Shown here in pieces: positions 21,801 through 33,969 of a DNA stretch of 64,000 bases. Every line of letters starts with the position of its first letter. The first letter of the stretch is position 1. Under the pieces are notes generated by a model. The model searched no databases. It had not been told where the DNA came from and was given only the letters and a program-made list of their open reading frames with translations. This DNA comes from Paracentrotus lividus. Its lineage: Eukaryota > Echinodermata > Echinoidea > Camarodonta > Echinidae. The position numbers and the translations under genes are program-made. The DNA lies in NCBI GenBank assembly GCA_940671915.1, contig CALNVZ010000649.1:7904957-7968956 (forward strand), in the 5' to 3' direction.

Positions 21801-24800
21801 TCAAAAAGATATTTGGTTAAAATCATTTTGATTTTCAAAATATACATGAATTGAAGTTTTAAGAATCAATAAAAAATTTCCCGATGGCGGCCATTTTCAC
21901 TTTCTTATAATATGCTGAAGTATTCCAATATTTTTGGGGTATAGAAAAGGTATATTAACAAGAAACTCATTTTCATTTTCTCAACTAAATCGTTTCTGTT
22001 CCCGATAATCTTTCACATGGATAAAGTTGTTAGAGAGACACTTTGTCAAACTGTATTTAATAAAAATTGGTTCAATTGTGACTTTGGTCAACAAACTTAG
22101 ATTTAATCAACCCTCATTTGGAATGTAACGTCAGTTACCGAAAACATGAACTTGTGAATTTTTTTCCACAACGAAGACAGTATCAAATATGCCAATTAAG
22201 ATTTCTAATGTATGACTGCATCTCATTATTATCAATAGCAAAGCTATGGATATTCAACATACAATCAAGTCAAAATTGACAACCAATTTGTGTAACGTCA
22301 GTTACCATGACCTAGTGTAACGTCAGTTACCATGATGCCATTATCGTTTCATAGAAAACAATTATAATTTGGACTCCTGTATGCATCTAAACTCATTACC
22401 ACTACTTAAACTAACCATTTAGCAATAAAAAAAAGACTGCCAGTGCCAATGGTAACTTCTTCTTTTAATGATTTAAGAGTTTGGAAACCCATGCAGAGTA
22501 CATGAACATATACATGTAAGACCCTCCAAATCTGCTTTAGATTTTCAGTTGATTATCTTTTGGTGTGATCAAGGTTCCATTGCTATATATTCTGAATTTG
22601 GAATATGAGCCTATAATTTTAAATGTTCTGATTATCTAAATAAAATCAGTTGTATTTAAAAAAATTCTCTGTAAAAAATTATAAATAAATTTAAAAAAAA
22701 AGAAGAAAAAAAGAAAGAAAGTATGATCATAGCACCAATGTCTGTGCACCTCCATAGATGTACGCAATTTTGTGGTAGAACAAAGCATAGAACAACATTT
22801 ACTTTAACAGGATTTCATTTTGATGCCAAAGACGAACAGTAATTTTCAACAATTTCATTACCTAGCTTTGACATTCTGCATTTTAAGACTGCGGATGAGT
22901 TAAATGGAAATTACTTTTGCAGTTATAAGTTTGAATTGAGGAAGAAACTGTTTAAAAAGTGATTTTAAAAATCAATTCATCTAAGAATTGCTGTGTGCTG
23001 TGAGGATTTAGAATCATCAAATTATAATAAAGGCCCCTAATTATGCTAAGATTCACATACACTACACACAAAAATACATGTGTGGACATCCTACGTGTAT
23101 TAATCAATCAAAATACTATTTTAGAGTTTCTTATATCTTAATACTAACATATTCCAATATTTACAATGTATGTGATGAAATTCAGTTTTTAAAGTAGTGA
23201 GAAATAAAATTTTCAAACTATTCTGTACAAACTCAATAGGAAATACATGTGTAAAACTGTCCTGTTCATAGTAGAGTTTTAACTGAATACGAGGAAAATT
23301 ATTAGATTACTTCTTATTTTGCCAATCTGTTGCCTAGAACTAAGGTATGATATCATATCAAACACATAATTCTCAGAAGCCCCGAACACAAAATATTTTG
23401 ATAAAATTCAAAATTGAGATTTTACATGTGTAAAGTCTATGGAAATGTAAGGGTAACGTCAGTTACGTAACGTCAGTTACCGACATGTCTTCACAAAAGT
23501 TTCCCCAGCATAAACAAAAATTATTAAAATCTCTCCTTATTTTGCAAATCTGTTCATTAGGACCTAGGTATGATGTCATATAAGACTTATCATTACAACA
23601 CGTCATGGCCACATGAGATATTGAGATTCGATCAAACACCATGATTTTGCATGTCCGTTTTCTGTAACGTCAGTTCCCGACACATTTTTGCTTGGCGTTT
23701 CAATGGAAATAATGTTTGGGTGGAATTTTTAGATACAACTCTCTCCTTTACATTTACTTATTTAGGTATATTAATTTGAAGACCCATGTATTCTTATTAT
23801 ATGTAACTACGGTACAAATAATGTGGAAAATTCTGGTTGTGTGTAACGTCAGTTACCGTGGAATTGCCCATATGAGTCTAACATATACATATCAAAACAT
23901 TTCATTAATCCTGTCTCAATATTTTTATTTAGGGGGCTCAAACCTGAAAAATATGAAAAGTGGCGCCTAACCGTGAAACAGGCCATAGATCATTTATTTT
24001 ATCTTTGATTGATACCATCCACTTTTATCTGCCAAATGTTATCTCCGCAAAGATAAAAGACTCACTATTTTTCTTGTTTTCTTTTCTTGATTTTGATTCT
24101 CTTTAAACTTAAAAAAACTTTGTACTGAATTGAACCGTGTATTTGTCTTATTTCTAATCAGGACACACTGCATCTGCCGTCAGCCCAGCGCATTGTCCTC
24201 CTGCCAGATATCCCTTGGGGGCGCTATTTAGGTCATGCCGATAGTAAGGAGCTGATCGTAGGTTTGTCACATCAGACTCGAGCCAGCTTGAAACAAAAAG
24301 GTATTGAAAGTTCTAGCTCTAAAATTTGATGTAGTACCCTGATATATTTATTACAATTTCTTTTAATGTGGAGAAAAAAAAACTGAACTTCTGTAAAAAC
24401 TTCTGTTCGACATTAATAAGTGTATTGATGCTTTTAAAAATGATGGATATTAATTATTTACCACCTACACCTTCACGAGCATAATGATTATCACTGACAA
24501 ATTTAAATATATTCCTGTTGTAGTTCATGTACATTATATCATGAATAGCAGCATAAAGGAAAATTATAATATAAATTTCTAAATTGAAAACGCAAAGAGA
24601 CATTAAAAATCAATATTTTGAGTAACAATTAACAATTTTTTGAGGAGTTTCTTCATTCACGTTACATTTATGTTAAAGATGTCAGAAACCCTTATAAGTG
24701 AAAAAAAAAAAATTATTGCCAACTTGAGGTTAGATGTTCTGTTTCTCTATATTTATGCCATGATGAATATCATTGATTCTGTCCTGTCATTTGAAGATTC

Positions 24801-27800
24801 TGCAGAGGTACAAGTTGAAGACCCTGGTGCTGGCACAAGCATATCATCAGGAATAAAAGATGAACAATTCATGGACGAAGAAGAGAAGGTATCGTAATAC
24901 AGATTAGAACTTTTGTAAAGTACACCTTTCCAGTTAGAAACTGTAGGTTAAAAAATACTTCTACTACCAGAGTCATCAGATTTATAGATTATTCCACAAA
25001 TACAACGCACGTTCTCAACGAAAATGAATCTGGTTACTTTTATCTTTCTACCTGTTTATACATGTAGATATTTGTCTTTCTAAATACTTCTGTGTCTTTT
25101 TGTACCCCCACAATACAAGGTGGTTCCAGAGACATCATAATTTTGTGTTATCCATCCATTTTTCCTGCTTTCATGTTGTCATAATATCTCAAGAAATTAC
25201 ATACATTGTATTTATCACTAAATAAATGCAGTCTTCTCTTATAACGAGCAATTTGTTAGAATGCGTGTGTACTGTATTTTAAAAATTAATCACTTAATCA
25301 TGGCATCTCACAAAAGATACAGTTCTGTTTTATATTTAAATGATTTTTTGCCTTCACAGAAGGTAGTACCAGAGGCATCATGGTTTTAAGTTGTCTGTCC
25401 GTACATGTATATCGCTTCACCTTTATCGCGATATCTCAAAAACCACTTAAGTTAAGATATCAACTTGAACTTGAAGTTGGCATGTATTACCATAGGAAGA
25501 CAATCTGTTTAGATTTTGGGCTATATACAAGTAGGTCAAAGAAAAATGTCGCAGGTTAATTTAAATAACTACATGTATTAACACTTGGTTAATAACCACA
25601 AAATTTCAAACCTGATGAGATCACAGTCATTATCATAATATAACTTAGACTTTGATCTGATTGGGTCTTTGCAGTAATGAGGTCAAAGATCACAGGTCAA
25701 AGAGGTCAATGTTTGGAATTATTGGTTCTAAGGGCAGGGACATTTGTCTTGTTCTTACTTTTTTTTTCAGAATAAGAGTGTGATCCGTGGTCGTGTGTGG
25801 GATGATTCCAAACCAGATACATTCAATCGCCTGTGGACAGTGGGAGAACAGGTATGATTTTAAGGCATTAACTCTTTAGCACTTAAATCCCCTAAGACCG
25901 CCCATCAGCTTACTCACTTTCCTGCCCCAACCGCCCGTTTTATGCACGTTATAGTCGTGATAATATCAAAAATACATTATCAAACATGCCCATAATTGTT
26001 TTGCATTACCCATGGGATGTGTGCTGTCCGATTCTGCACAAAAAATGTATGTTTTACAAGTATTTCTGACTGAAACACCATGATGCAAACATAGTAAAAC
26101 CCTTTTTGTTAGGGAGTAAGGTGGCATTTTCACGCAGCCTCTAGCTGCCAAAGGGTTAATGTGTGTCTATTAGTGAAAACTGTACAAATCTTCTGAAATT
26201 AATTGAAATGTACAACTCTTGTTTCTTTAAAGGCTCTTCATCCAATTGTAGCAAATGGTTGTATTGTTTCTAATCCTTCTTGCTACATGTATCAATTATA
26301 ACAATGATCAGAATTGCCCAAATACACAAATTAAATTTTGCAATATACAACGTCATTTGTAATTATGCAAATGCGAAGGGGAAATAGAAATCTCTGCATC
26401 ATTTGCAAATTAGCAATTTCTTCATTATCTTCTGTAATTTCCATCTATTATTTTTTCCCTGAATGTGATAAGTACATGTACAGTCTGTGTCAAATAAAAT
26501 TGTACAGTTGGAAAACATTTTTTTAAGTATGAAAATTAATCACATTCTAAAAGTGTTTGATATTTCCATAAAGTAGGAAAATCAGGCTTTCTTCTGCAAT
26601 TTTTTTCATCCCATTTCGATTTGGTGCAGTAGATCTTAAGATATGACCATTTCTCTATAATCAAGAAAAAATGTACTTTGCGCATGCCTCTCTATGGGTT
26701 TCGCACATAATAGCCATGAATTCAGCGCACCGAGACAATACATGTAGATGCTTGTAACTTTGATTAGCTCATCGCCGCAGAAAATTTAGCATAACTTTTG
26801 TTTTACAAAAGCAAATTATACAAAACAAAGTGCATCAGCGAGAAGAATCTTTTGGCTTTAAGTTGGTAACACATTCACACATCAACTGAGAAGAATTCAT
26901 ACCTAAATAATTTTTTCCCAACTGTACCATTTTTTTTACACAGATTGTATGTGTACAATAAGTGAAATGAAGATATAATGGGTACCAACTTGATGCAGAG
27001 AAGCTGAGTGATTGTAATAGACCTGTGAAAATTTCTTAGACATGGACTAAAAGATGTTTTTGGTTGTTTTGGAAACAGAAACGCCTAGAGGATCTCCTGA
27101 TCAAGTACCCATCTGAAGAAGTAGAAGCGAGAAGATGGGAGAAGATTGCTAAAGATCTGGGAAACAGAACACGCCATCAGGTAGGTCACTCCCATTCAGG
27201 ACCAAGCAAATTTGCCTAATTTCCATTTTAGGCAAGAAAATCTGAAAAAAATGACTTTTTATAATTTCAGATTAAGATTAAAGTTAATAAATATGATGAA
27301 AATGATTACCTAAACTTGTCTATGTTTTGTTGGAGAAATGTTGCCTCATAGAGTAAAAATATGCAATTCAACAATGAATTTGCCAAAATCTTTGGGGGTA
27401 CTCCTTTGCCCACTCCCCCCCCCCCCCCCCCCTCCTCAAGTTATGCATCCCAAAAAGTTCTCATTAGGGTTTAATCATGCTGTCATAATTATGATAATAT
27501 ACATTGTAAATAATTATTTATCATCATTCTTACCAAAAAAAAAAAAAAAAAAACTTCTTTAATTCTTGCACATATGATTAATTTGGGGTTAGGGATACAT
27601 GTACTTATCCATTCACCTGTTCCCCACACTTAAATTTTTAAATGTATACTGTTTGTGTGTTTATTTTTTATTTATGCTTGTAACATCTTCTGATTATTGT
27701 CTTTTAAATGTCACATTGTTACATGGATATGTTTTTTTAATGATTGAGTAAATAATGAATTAACTATGAACTCTGAACAAAGATTTATAAAAAACAATTA

Positions 27801-30800
27801 CAATCTTTTTCTTTTACAAGTTTTTATGATTGACTAATACCTTCATGCAGGTTGCCAGTAGAGTACAGAAGTTTTTCATCAAGCTAGGCAAAGCTGGATT
27901 GCCCATTCCTGGTCGAGTTCCTAACATGGCTTCATATACAGCAAAGAGAGTAAGTAAATGTACATTAAGTTTATCACCAGAGGCATCTGAAGCCTGGGCA
28001 GAAAGAAAGGATTGGAGGGGCAAACCATTGTGTGTTAACAATGGCTTGCCCCTCCAATGCTTTGTATTCCCAGAGCGTTCTGACGCATCTGTATCTCACT
28101 GAGCGGAAAATGCTTGTGAGCATTGCATCTTAGCATAATTCCATATGTAGAGAGAGACTAGCCAGTTCCATGAAGAGGAGGTATCAATAGACATTTTCTT
28201 TTTGTTGTAATAATTAAATATGCTCGCCTTGCAAAGTAGTACAAAAGAAAATACACCATGTTCATACCTACTGTTCATGCAGTTGGCGAGATTCTCTCTA
28301 TGTATGGCAATGTGCTCAATCGCAACATTTGTAAGCATCAGTGAGATACACCCCTAAAACATATACAAACTGGGCTTATCAGAATAAAGCAAACCCTATG
28401 TCAATACCTTATAATACTTCCATTGAAATTCTCATTAGTCAAATTGCTTGAATATGTGCATTTTGTCCATGCTGATTGACAATATTATCAGATTTTCATG
28501 TATCAACTTTGATATAAATGCCATAGAAATTAATTACAAAAAGATGAATAAATAAATAAATTGCCAAAGATGTCATTTCTAGGAGCAACAAGAAGCATTT
28601 CAGCAACTCTTTCTAGACAAGAAATCTCCATTAAAAAACAACCAAACTGAACCAATTGCTTGTTTGCAAATTAATCTTGGGAATGTCCTTTTGTGATTCG
28701 TGACAATCAAACACAACTATCGGTGGGTCCAGGATTTGTAAACCCTTTTTCCATTCTCTCTATCTCTCTCTTTGTCTTTTTTTTTTCACTCTTTCTTTCT
28801 CTCTATCTGTGTCTTTTTCCCCTCCCACTCCACTGTGTATTTGCTATCCCTGTCTCCATCGCCATCTCTTTCTTTTTTCTGCACAGCCAAATCAGCGCCG
28901 ATTTGTGAACCCTTACAACAGGCTGACAATGGCGCCCTCTACATTCCTTCAGTCAATTCGAGCACCTGTTCTCATGAACGAAGACGACGATGCATTCGAC
29001 TTTGAGATGGACTATGATGCAGATTCCATAATGGTATGGTTCGAGACAAAAGTTTAAATTGCAGATTGCAGAATGTTATTGTATTGGATCTGTACATTAT
29101 TGAACGAATTTTAGTAATATGCATATTTTATTTGAATAAATTAACAAGATATTTTGCAAATAAACAGTATTTTATTATTTGAATGAATTAGATACATTAA
29201 CCATTTGAATAGTAACCCCAAAACACGAAACAAAAATTGTAACCCAAACTGAATGCTCGATGAATTATATATATTTTAACAAAAAATAAGTATATTTCAC
29301 TAATTTATTAACAGTAATCCATTTCTATAAGGCCAGATTATATCTTTTTTGGTGGAATTTTAGGTAAGGTATTACATATACATGTAGGTAGTACAACCTT
29401 CCCCAAGTTAAATCTGTTGGGATGTAGAAAAGAAAATGAAAAAATTTGACTTATGAAGGGTTTAAAACAAAATAAAGAGAAGATTACTTGAAAGCCTGTT
29501 GACTTAATATGCAAGTTCGACTTTGGCAAGGTTGACTGTCGTAGCTTTCTTGAATTAAAAAAAATGCGTGTCTGATTTGGTGTTATTTTTTCCCTTCCAT
29601 TTCAAGGAGGAAGATGATATTCCTGGTGAGCTGAAGGATTGTGAGGAGTACAAGGAGTTAGTGAGACTCAAGAAGTTAAGAAACATCACCCTAAAACAAC
29701 AGGTAAGTAGTGATAAGCTATTGATACATGTACCCCGATGGTAGAGCCCTTTTGCATATGACGTCAGAATCTCATAGCGCCCTCCCTCAAAGGATATAGG
29801 AATGCGTCAGAGATGCGCTAGCTGCCGATCACAAATAATGAATAGTGAAGACATACATGTCTTCACTGAGATTGAACCTGAAGTTGAATTGGAACGTTGA
29901 GCCAGCCTTTGGGAAGTTCCCTTGTAATATTCCTGTAGCCCTCTTTAATCCTGTAATATTATTTTTTTAACAGACGGACATGAGCCATGTTGGCTTCAGC
30001 TGCGATGGTTGTGGTATTGCTCCTATAGTTGGCGTTAGGTGGCACTGTGTGAACTGCCCCATGGACATCTCGACAGACCTATGCCAAAGCTGTGTGAATG
30101 AGTAAGTGTTTCAATGCCTGTTCATACTACTGTATAATGATGATGAAGTTTCTTGTGTGGTACTACATGTATCTGATATTGTTGATTCTAATTCAATTGA
30201 TTCCATTTTGACTAGAGCAATAGCTTGTTGTATGATTTTTTTTTTTAAACTACTGTATACCCTTTTTTTAAAGCGCTTAGAAACTTTTGTATTAAGCGAT
30301 ATGTAAATGTAATTTATTAGTATTATTATTATCAGCTCTCTCGTTTTATATCAGTTCTATTTTATCGAGTTTTCATTGTATAGATAGGTGCAAAGTGAAT
30401 CACCACTCCCCTAAAAAAACATTAGAAATAGAATACATGTAGATCTCAAACATCAAAGATGAAATAATATTGATATTGTATGACACATGAAATCTACGGA
30501 GATGCCACTTTTCAGGAAATTTCCTGAATTCAGGAAATCATTTACTCCAAATTTTTGCGTTTTCAATTTTATTTTTAACCATTTTTACCCAAATTTACAT
30601 GTTTTTTCAGGACTTTTGAATTGTGCTGAGTGGCAACTCTGAATGTAAAAAATATATGTTGATATCTTCTATTGGAGTGCCTTCTAATGAAACGATTCCC
30701 CTTCACCCCCCCCCCTTTGCAGTGATTTTCAGTCTGAGGTCCACCGTTCTTCCCATGAAATGGACCCTGTTCACATTGGCCAATCAGCAAGCTTCGTTGA

Positions 30801-30879
30801 CTCTGACTACACCAGCTTTACAGGGACGTCCGGTGACTACAACTATCTAGATCCTAATTACAGTCCGGCTGTTGTTTGA
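17033..30879 (+). CDS. ZZZ3: ZZZ3 ortholog, ATAC complex subunit with SANT and ZZ domains
   Basis: Eleven coding exons: 17033-18816, 19489-19627, 24162-24300, 24806-24888 (acceptor 24796 also fits the frame), 25771-25851, 27079-27180, 27851-27949, 28887-29033, 29607-29702, 29974-30101 and 30723-30879. Joined they give 984 residues, close to the roughly 900 of the human protein. The start is the first ATG after an in-frame TGA at 17027, in an exon that begins at 17017. Order: long charged basic region (1-570), conserved [12 protein letters not shown] block followed by a helical region ([14 protein letters not shown]), SANT/Myb domain (about 735-790), acidic linker, ZZ finger (900-943) and the conserved end [14 protein letters not shown]3 is a subunit of the ATAC (GCN5/PCAF) acetyltransferase complex; its ZZ finger reads the histone H3 N-terminus. 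The gene is nuclear, and its introns carry several transposons. Confidence 0.95.
18895..19480. repeat. Pyrimidine-rich short-period repeat in ZZZ3 intron 1
   Basis: Nearly the whole intron is made of the words ctttgact, ttgtctttcact and ttttactttg in a loose 6-bp period. It merges into the polypyrimidine tract of the acceptor at 19488. Open frames across it (Phe/Tyr or Lys/Val repeats) are compositional. Confidence 0.85.
20361..21496 (+). repeat. Regularly spaced GTGGATGTGAC...GTGAACGGACA motif array
   Basis: The paired motif starts at 20361, 20550, 20732, 20907, 21101 and 21277, with an inverted and fused version near 21472-21496. Spacing is 175-208 bases, averaging about 187. The second word (gtgaacggaca) follows the first after 4-11 bases. 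The DNA between motifs is AT-rich and only weakly similar from unit to unit, so the motif is conserved relative to its spacers. Confidence 0.75.
21761..23870. mobile_element. Nested 2.1-kb TIR element with GTAACGTCAGTTAC repeats
   Basis: Ends TGGGCAATTCCA / TGGAATTGCCCA flanked by TA on both sides (21759-21760, 23871-23872). The word GTAACGTCAGTTAC occurs near 22125, 22292, 22317, 23453, 23467 and 23843, with a variant at 23664, all in the same orientation and clustered towards both ends. No transposase ORF. It inserted into the larger element at 19836-23984. Confidence 0.75.
25771..27949 (+). other. ZZZ3: ZZZ3 SANT/Myb domain exons
   Basis: Exons 25771-25851, 27079-27180 and 27851-27949 join in phase 0 and give [46 protein letters not shown] and [19 protein letters not shown]. 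The three spaced aromatic residues and the helix pattern of a SANT domain are clear, and the stretch is nearly colinear with human ZZZ3. In ATAC the SANT domain is thought to contact chromatin or partner subunits. Confidence 0.93.
25868..26159. mobile_element. piggyBac-like MITE, TTAA-flanked
   Basis: TTAACTCTTTAGCAC at the left and TGCCAAAGGGTTAA at the right are imperfect inverted repeats bounded by TTAA (25868-25871 and 26156-26159). TTAA target sites are the hallmark of piggyBac. 292 bp, non-coding, in a ZZZ3 intron right after the exon ending at 25851. Confidence 0.65.
27985..28095. repeat. Intronic hairpin, arms of about 40 nt
   Basis: ATTGGAGGGGCAAACCATTG (28012-28031) pairs with CAATGGCTTGCCCCTCCAAT just downstream, with a loop of about 10 bases. 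Pairing extends outward (cctgggcagaaagaaagg against ctttgtattcccag). It lies in the ZZZ3 intron 35 bases after the donor at 27950. It could be a small MITE or a hairpin precursor; nothing in the sequence decides between them. Confidence 0.6.
30255..30340. repeat. LINE/SINE-type 3' tail (AAGCGCTT ... ATTATTATT)
   Basis: The word aaagcgcttagaaa followed by taagcgatatgtaaatgtaa and (tta)n resembles the 3' tails of marine invertebrate retroposons. It lies in the last ZZZ3 intron. Confidence 0.4.
30502..30635. mobile_element. Short MITE-like repeat, copy 2
   Basis: TGCCACTTTTCAGGAAAT at the left and AGTGGCA at the right form short inverted ends around 130 bp related to 9490-9660. It lies in the last ZZZ3 intron, 90 bases before the final exon. 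Confidence 0.5.
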
Positions 30880-32460
30880 TGAATTATAATTTGACAACCA
30901 TCAAAATTTTTAAAATAGTAACCTGCAGGTAAAAACTCCTAATAAGTCACCAGATTTCATCTTTTGGTTTTGTGTGTTTTCTGAAACTAGAGATTCTAAA
31001 CTTTGCAATGATACCACAACACTTGTAGTTTAATGAAGTATAACAAAGTTATATGTCATGTTAAAAGAAGTGCTATCAATGATATCTTATTCAAGAAAAT
31101 ATATTTCTCCCATCACTTTCTCTGTTGTGCTATTGCAAATAATAATAATAGTTAGCTCTTATATAGCGCATTTCATATCTGTTGGCAATACCAATGCGCT
31201 TTACATTGGTTTAATCATCATAATATTCCCTTGAATAAGCTACATGTATCACCCAGGTCGACTTTCTATACAACAGCATAACTGTTTTCTTAACAATCAA
31301 GATACAAAAATTGTCAGCACCACTTCTCTTAATCATGTTTACAATTTCGAGATTTGTTTAAATGTTGAGATAAAATTAGCTTAACAGTGACAATGGACAC
31401 CTATACATGTATTTACCCCCATCTTGATATGGATTTATAGTGAATCAGTTTTGCATCCTTCGTTATCTGTTTATTGAACTCTCAAGTCAGTGGATATATA
31501 ATGCATACAATATATATCCACAATTTTAAAACTGAAACATGCACTTTTATACCAACTTATTGGTATATTTTATCCTTTTCAAGGCAAATGTGATGAACTA
31601 GAAACTTTCCTAAAGTGCGCTTTCTGTTTCGACTTTTGCCAAAGTTTTATATTTGTCTATTATTTGAATCACATCTAAACAAAGTCGTCAGTTAAGATAC
31701 CCAGTTTCAATTTGAAGCCAACTTAATATATTCCTTTGCCAAATTATGATTATCATATGACATTTAAAGGCAATCCTGCACGAGCATCGCTAAGCTAAAA
31801 CGAGGACTGAAGATGCGATCTGTGTGCAAGCCGCCATTGTTCCACGAATCATTAGCGAAGAGCATAGCTTAATTTGCATACGGTTTTATGCAAACACACG
31901 CCAGCCAATCGCGATCGCGCTGCATTAGCGTACAAGGGTGTGTGTGTGTGTAGAGCATGCACTGTATCATCAGTGTTCTCGTGCATCCAAACATGCGAGC
32001 AGCCGAATCAAAGCCGATAACAAATTGGCTCATGACTTCGGCAATCGTTCGGGCGGTCTAGCTTTCGGTTTTTGGACCACTGCGTAAGAGTCGCACATCG
32101 TTGGTATGAATGGGCATCTTGCAATGTTCGTTACCGCGTACGTATTTTGAACTCCCTCTACACTATGAGGAACGTGCATCTTTAAGAAATGTCAAAAGTC
32201 AATCTAAAGCTTGTAGTTTTGAGAGATGAAATCTCATGTAAATATTGGAGTTTGCTATATGAATACTAGGTTATTATTGAAACTCTGTTCATAATGTCTC
32301 AGACTAGTGTAAGATATGTATGCCATGACTCAAACAGTAAAAACTCATGTGAATAGGCTGATAAAGTAAGAAGTTCATATGTGTGATGTACACTATGTGC
32401 ATATATCTTGATGTTTACCTTTTTGGTTGATTATCATTGATAATGTATAAAATGATACAA
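30880..32460. other. ZZZ3 3' flank, no gene seen
   Basis: 3' UTR and intergenic DNA. No canonical AATAAA close to the ZZZ3 stop was found, so the 3' end is not placed. A retroposon tail (ttatatagcgcatttcata with atgcgctttacattgg) lies at 31141-31211. A CpG-richer stretch at 31780-32110 (cgatcgcgctgcattagcg) has no open frame of note. Confidence 0.5.
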
Positions 32461-32814
32461 AGACTATTCTTTTGATTCCAGTATTAATTTATTTGACAAG
32501 ATGAATGTATCTGAGAAAAGCAAGAGCGATACAAAGTGGACAATACCAAATGAGAGCAATACTAACAGAGAGAGGGGGAGACTCAGAGAGACAGAGAGAG
32601 ATAGAGAGAGAAGAGTGACAAAAAAAATAGGACAATACGTTTGTTCCATTCTAAATTTTATTGTCCGAAACAAAGGAGAACGGAAATTCTTTTTGCCCCT
32701 TTTTCCGTGGGCCAGGCAGCCGCTGAGAAGCACCAGATGGATGATGTCCTATCCCCTTCTTGTTGAACGCCAAACAATGTAGCAGCAACTCCCATTCTTT
32801 AACGTCTTTGGTAC

Positions 32815-32885
32815 GTCGCTACCGGGGATCAAACCCACGACTTCCTGATTATGAGGCGGACGCTCTATGCAATGAGCCAACACAT
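32815..32885 (-). mobile_element. tRNA-derived SINE head
   Basis: On the minus strand: TGGCTCATTGCATAGAGCG (A-box type), a CTCATAATC-type anticodon arm and GTGGGTTTGATCCCCGG (B-box type). The spacing fits a tRNA D-arm, anticodon arm and T-arm, but no acceptor stem closes, so it is a SINE head and not a tRNA gene. A GA-rich stretch (32560-32620) lies just to its left. Confidence 0.65.
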
Positions 32886-33233
32886 TGGTTGAAAGGGAAA
32901 GAGGGGAGGGGGAATAAAAAAGAAAGCAAGGTGGAGATACAACAGAGATTAAGAGAACTAGAACGAATAAGAAATGAGAGAATGAGAGAAAGGCAAAGAG
33001 AAGATGAGATGCCTCGAAGATTGAGATTGGTGTTTACAGCAGAATTTAAAAAATGATCATTTTTATTGTACTAGTCTTTATTACTATTTTGTACCACCAT
33101 CATCTTTTCCTTCTTCCCAATCATGTAATCAACATCAACAGTCTTCCCCATATCTCATCATCACACCTTTGTTTGGATACACTAATCATCATCACCTATC
33201 CTTAAATATCCTCCCTATATCTTCCCTATATCC

Positions 33234-33969
33234 TTAACCCTAAAAGGCCTGGGTTTTTTTGGTCATCTCATGACTGGGGGGGGGGCTGATTCCGCGCCCC
33301 CCCCCCTGAGATCTCGGCTGTCAACCGAGCGATCGCGACGAAAATCACCACGCGCGTCATATAGGACGTAATCTCCAAAATCGCATCGTCAAATGTTCTG
33401 AAAAATTTTTGGTATTAATTAATTATGCTAATTTATGCATAAATTTACACATTGCTCTAATTCATTAAATAATGCTCCAAATTTGCTAATTTTTTATTTA
33501 TAAGCTCTTTGTGAGATTCTGATGATTTGGATTTAAAAAAAAATTCCGTATCAAATTTCATTTCTTATGTATTTCATTGTTTTATTAATTTCTTATGTAT
33601 TTCTTTGTTTTTTACTTTTTGTTTTCTATTGTTTTTTCAATGGGAATTGTTGGCGACATTATCACGACCACAAAGAACCAAAAACTAATTAATTTGAAGC
33701 AGTAAAAGCAAAAATAATCATACATTTATGAATAAATACATTTGTATTGGATTTGTACACAAAATCACGTTTTGAGCAATTTTTGGTCTGACGAGCATGT
33801 ACAAAATGTTGCGTAACTGAAGAACCGCGTACCCGGACGTCGCAAATTTGGTCTTAAAAGTTGCGCGAGACTTGAAAGAAAAAAGTCATGAAACGGCGTG
33901 TCACCGAGATCTTGCGCGAAACGTCGAGGGGGGGGCGGAATCCGCCCCCCCCAGGCCTTTTAGGGTTAA
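33234..33969. mobile_element. piggyBac-like MITE, TTAA-flanked, 0.74 kb
   Basis: TTAACCCTAAAAGGCCTGGG at the left; the right end is the inverse (ccaggccttttagggttaa). Bounded by TTAA on both sides (33234-33237, 33966-33969). The CCCTAAAA start resembles known piggyBac ends. Subterminal GC-rich words (ggcggaatccgcccccc, gagatct) also pair. No transposase. Intergenic between the convergent ZZZ3 and BTBD8-like genes. Confidence 0.75.

Larger units (their letters stand above)
19836..23984. mobile_element. 4.1-kb TIR element in ZZZ3 intron 2
   Basis: Left end GGCCCGTTTCACGGTTAGGC followed by gccacttttc; the right end is its reverse complement with one change. Flanks share ATAG (19832-19835 and 23985-23988), a possible target duplication. 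No transposase frame is seen. Its left half holds a motif array (20361-21496), and a second complete element (21761-23870) is nested in its right half. It fills almost the whole 4.5-kb intron between exons 19627 and 24162. Confidence 0.8.
29974..30879 (+). other. ZZZ3: ZZZ3 ZZ zinc finger and C-terminus
   Basis: Exons 29974-30101 and 30723-30879. Zinc ligands are visible in order: CDGC (900, 903), HCVNC (915, 918), LCQSC (927, 930) and HRSSH (939, 943), giving the cross-brace pattern of ZZ fingers. The intron splits the finger before the final His pair. The end, [15 protein letters not shown], matches the vertebrate end almost residue for residue. Confidence 0.95.

Noticed and set aside
27830-28102. 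90-codon + strand frame after ZZZ3 exon 7
   Set aside because: It is exon 7 read through its donor into the intronic hairpin. The GTAAGT and the next conserved exon show splicing at 27949.
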